A DNA stretch of 64,000 bases from Hymenopus coronatus (lineage: Eukaryota; Arthropoda; Insecta; Mantodea; Hymenopodidae), in the NCBI GenBank assembly GCA_030762935.1, contig CM060900.1, positions 370,756,132 through 370,820,131 of the forward strand, given 5' to 3'. Below, piece after piece: positions 61,880 through 64,000 of the stretch. A model generated the notes under the pieces. It had not been told where the DNA came from. It made no database searches and worked only from the letters and a program-made list of their open reading frames with translations. Within the stretch, counting starts at the first letter, position 1; each line of letters begins with the position of its first letter. Both the position numbers and the translations under genes were made by a program.

Positions 61880-62840
61880 CCATACTTTATGTGTGAAAAT
61901 ATGAAAGCATAATATACCTGTTAAAGTGGTTTGTTATCCATAGTTTTTCTTACTTCTCTCATTATATATGCCCTTGTTTATGTTCTTGGTTATGTGATTT
62001 AAATATGGTTTCCAGTTTAAATGTTTATTTACTATTACACCTAGAAAAGTTGTGTATTCAATTTCAGGTATTATTTCTCCTTCAATATCAAGTTTAACAT
62101 TCTTTTTACTACACTTTCATAATTCAAAATTTATCTGGGATGTTTTTTGGACTACTACTAATATATGGTGAACATTGTGACAGTTGTGTTCTATCAATTG
62201 AAATTAATTAGTGAGTCAATTTTGTAACACATCACTTACGCTTATTAATGGAAAATATGCTTTAGAAGTTATGTACTTCCATTAATAAAAGTAAGTGATG
62301 TAGTGTTACAAATGACTCACTAATTAATTTCAATTATTTTTTGGGTGTTAGTATCATTTCTACGTTTGAGTAATATTGCTTTATTTATTTTGAGTAAAGC
62401 ATTTGCTTTACCCTCCACTACTGCTCCTGATTTACCTTTCATTATCATCATATCATCTGCATAAACTGTTGCTTAATTTCCATTCCTTTCTACTAATTCA
62501 AAAAGATTATTAACATCTATTAGAAACAATAATGGGCCCAATTTTGAGACTTGCAGAGGTTCTGCATAACAATTTCAAATTTTGATTTAACTTTTAATAC
62601 TATCCCTTTATTATTTATGATTTATTACAACATGCTGTAATCTGTTTTTCAGATATGATTAAATCCAGACTTGTGATATTCTTCTAGTACCATACCTTCC
62701 TCATTTTTATAAGTATATATAAACTTTGTAGTCAAATGCCTTTGTTAAACAGAAAAGAACAGTGATACTGATCTTGAAATTCATTTATGCATTTTCCAAT
62801 TGCAAGCGATGTTGAGGATTGGGGAGCATTATCAATCTGA
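61880..62840 (-). pseudogene. CR1/jockey-like LINE reverse transcriptase fragment
   Basis: The minus strand reads KLGPLLFLIDVNNLFELVER, ATVYADDMMIMKGKSGAVVE with YADD at 62452-62463, then KANALLKINKAI. Beyond an inserted palindrome come KKNVKLDIEGEIIPEIEYTT, FLGVIVNKHLNWKPYLNHIT and KNINKGIY. This is the RT palm and thumb. The upstream palm (TKAFDYKV, HKSGFNHI) is broken. It is distinct from the LINE at 14940. Confidence 0.87.
62196..62335. mobile_element. palindromic MITE-like insert in LINE
   Basis: Arms 62196-62253 and 62277-62335 are near-perfect inverted repeats of about 58 bp with a 23-nt loop. Both share AATTGAAATTAATTAGTGAG and CACTTAC. It separates the YADD part from the thumb of the LINE RT, so it inserted later. 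Confidence 0.85.
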
Positions 62841-64000
62841 ATCACAGGAATCCAGTAATGGAAACTTGCTCCCTTAAACTCCTCTGGTTCCAGTAGTCAT
62901 GCTAGTTCAGCAAAAAGCAAAACTCAAATAGCAACAATTTCTAAAACAGGAAATCCATTAACTTCTACCTGAGTACAGGCAATATTAAGTGAAATTCCTT
63001 ATTTCAGCATTTGTAAAAACTTTTGTTGGGTATCTTCAAAATGATACTTTATTTGTGGAGCAAAAAGTGACTAGTAAATTTCTAAATGTCTTTAATATAA
63101 AATGAAAACATGTATAAACTATTCTCTCACTTTATGGAAAGTAGAATACCTAATCAATGAGATTGATGAAAACCTGTGACTATTTTCCTTCAAAATTTCA
63201 TTTGGGCTACATAACAAAAATAAGAAATTTTATACATTTCATGCTTGGATAAATCATTTCAAGAAAAAAATTAGATAAGGAGCGGGAAACTAATGAAATT
63301 ATATTCCACTCCCATGTTCAAGATGTAACATAAATAAAAAGGCTTCAGAAGTATTTCTTGGAACTGCTTAATACCAATTTATCAATTATACCAGCTGCTC
63401 TACTCATATGCAGATCAAAGAGAGTTTGAGGGAGAAATGCAATCAAAATGTGTTTCTCTCTTTTTGGATATATAGGTATATAGCGCTCAGTGCTCAAACA
63501 TTGAGAAATCTGATGTTTCCTTTCTTATGGGGAGTGTTTTTAAAAGTGTAGTTAATGAATAAAAATATATATTCACATGCTTCCCTAAACTGCTTTGCTT
63601 GGCTACTTAAGCTTTATATTTATTTTATAAACATAGGTTTGAAAGCACCTGCAACCTACCCAGTCATAAATATCCATTATGTAAGACTAAACAAAGCCAA
63701 AAGAAATTATAATCATTGTATTATATTAAATCTATCCTAAATGACACTGCAACACCTAATAAACCTGTTCTACTATTGAGTATAAACAATATATAAAATA
63801 AGGAATAAAACTAATGAAATTGCTATAGAAATTTATGTTACTTTCACTAATTATCCTTCAATGCTGTACTCTTCTAAGATACACAACTGTCATGTATGCA
63901 GCTTGTAGGTATGGTAGACATTTGCATACCCTGTTGACAAGGCAACTTTGGGAATTCAAACAGGAATAACCTACTTAAAACCACTGGTTTTCTTTGTACT
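62841..64000. other. right-end stretch, nothing recognised
   Basis: AT-rich with short frames only. Confidence 0.5.

Noticed and set aside
48935..64000. Search for the preceding CAPS C2 exon
   Set aside because: No minus-strand stretch with the expected VYCTMEVEGGEKLQT-type residues was found; it is probably beyond 64000.

Overview
The window is intronic sequence of a large, AT-rich arthropod genome, most likely an insect. The only host gene I can identify is CAPS/CADPS, the calcium-dependent activator protein for secretion. It lies on the minus strand as four internal exons (48790-48934, 32954-33060, 23643-23818, 1704-1892). Splice phases match across all three junctions, and the exons encode the end of the C2 domain and the PH domain. 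The introns are about 15.7, 9.1 and 21.8 kb. Both ends of the gene lie outside the window, so most or all of the remainder is probably CAPS intron. The residue pattern ([20 protein letters not shown]) is arthropod-like as I remember the family; the order cannot be fixed from this sequence.

The introns are packed with transposable elements of many ages. From left to right: a piggyBac remnant (1-1010), a tRNA-type SINE (2437-2722), a Tc/mariner-group remnant (4470-5440), a complete but decayed Ty3/gypsy LTR element (8300-13763) with a 4-bp target duplication, a CR1/jockey-like LINE with an esterase-type ORF1 (14940-18560), an internally deleted mariner that keeps an open frame (19264-20001), a LINE with a (GAA)n tail (21234-22330), another mariner (24155-25290), a nearly whole piggyBac (28675-31236), a cluster of direct and inverted tRNA-containing repeats beside a CAPS exon (31993-32815), a second copy of the first SINE family (37276-37550), a Merlin transposase fragment (41560-42110), a Tc/mariner-group element with a SINE nested in it (43150-44597), a second SINE of that family (45355-45598), mariners at 47371-48578 and 51917-53163, and a zinc-finger ORF family that resembles a repeated arthropod gene and is split by a third piggyBac (53362-58420). 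The right end holds a CpG-rich patch (59960-60420) and a minus-strand LINE with a palindromic insert (61880-62840).

No rRNA genes, functional tRNA genes, CRISPR arrays or bacterial features were seen. Nothing here forms an operon. The only functional link between features is CAPS splicing around the repeats: an in-frame alternative acceptor at the PH-domain exon, and an inverted repeat pair about 140 bp from the C2-end exon. The most unusual observations are the split ORF family, trinucleotide expansions inside both signature motifs of the gypsy reverse transcriptase, the in-frame deletion derivative of mariner, and the alternative CAPS acceptor.
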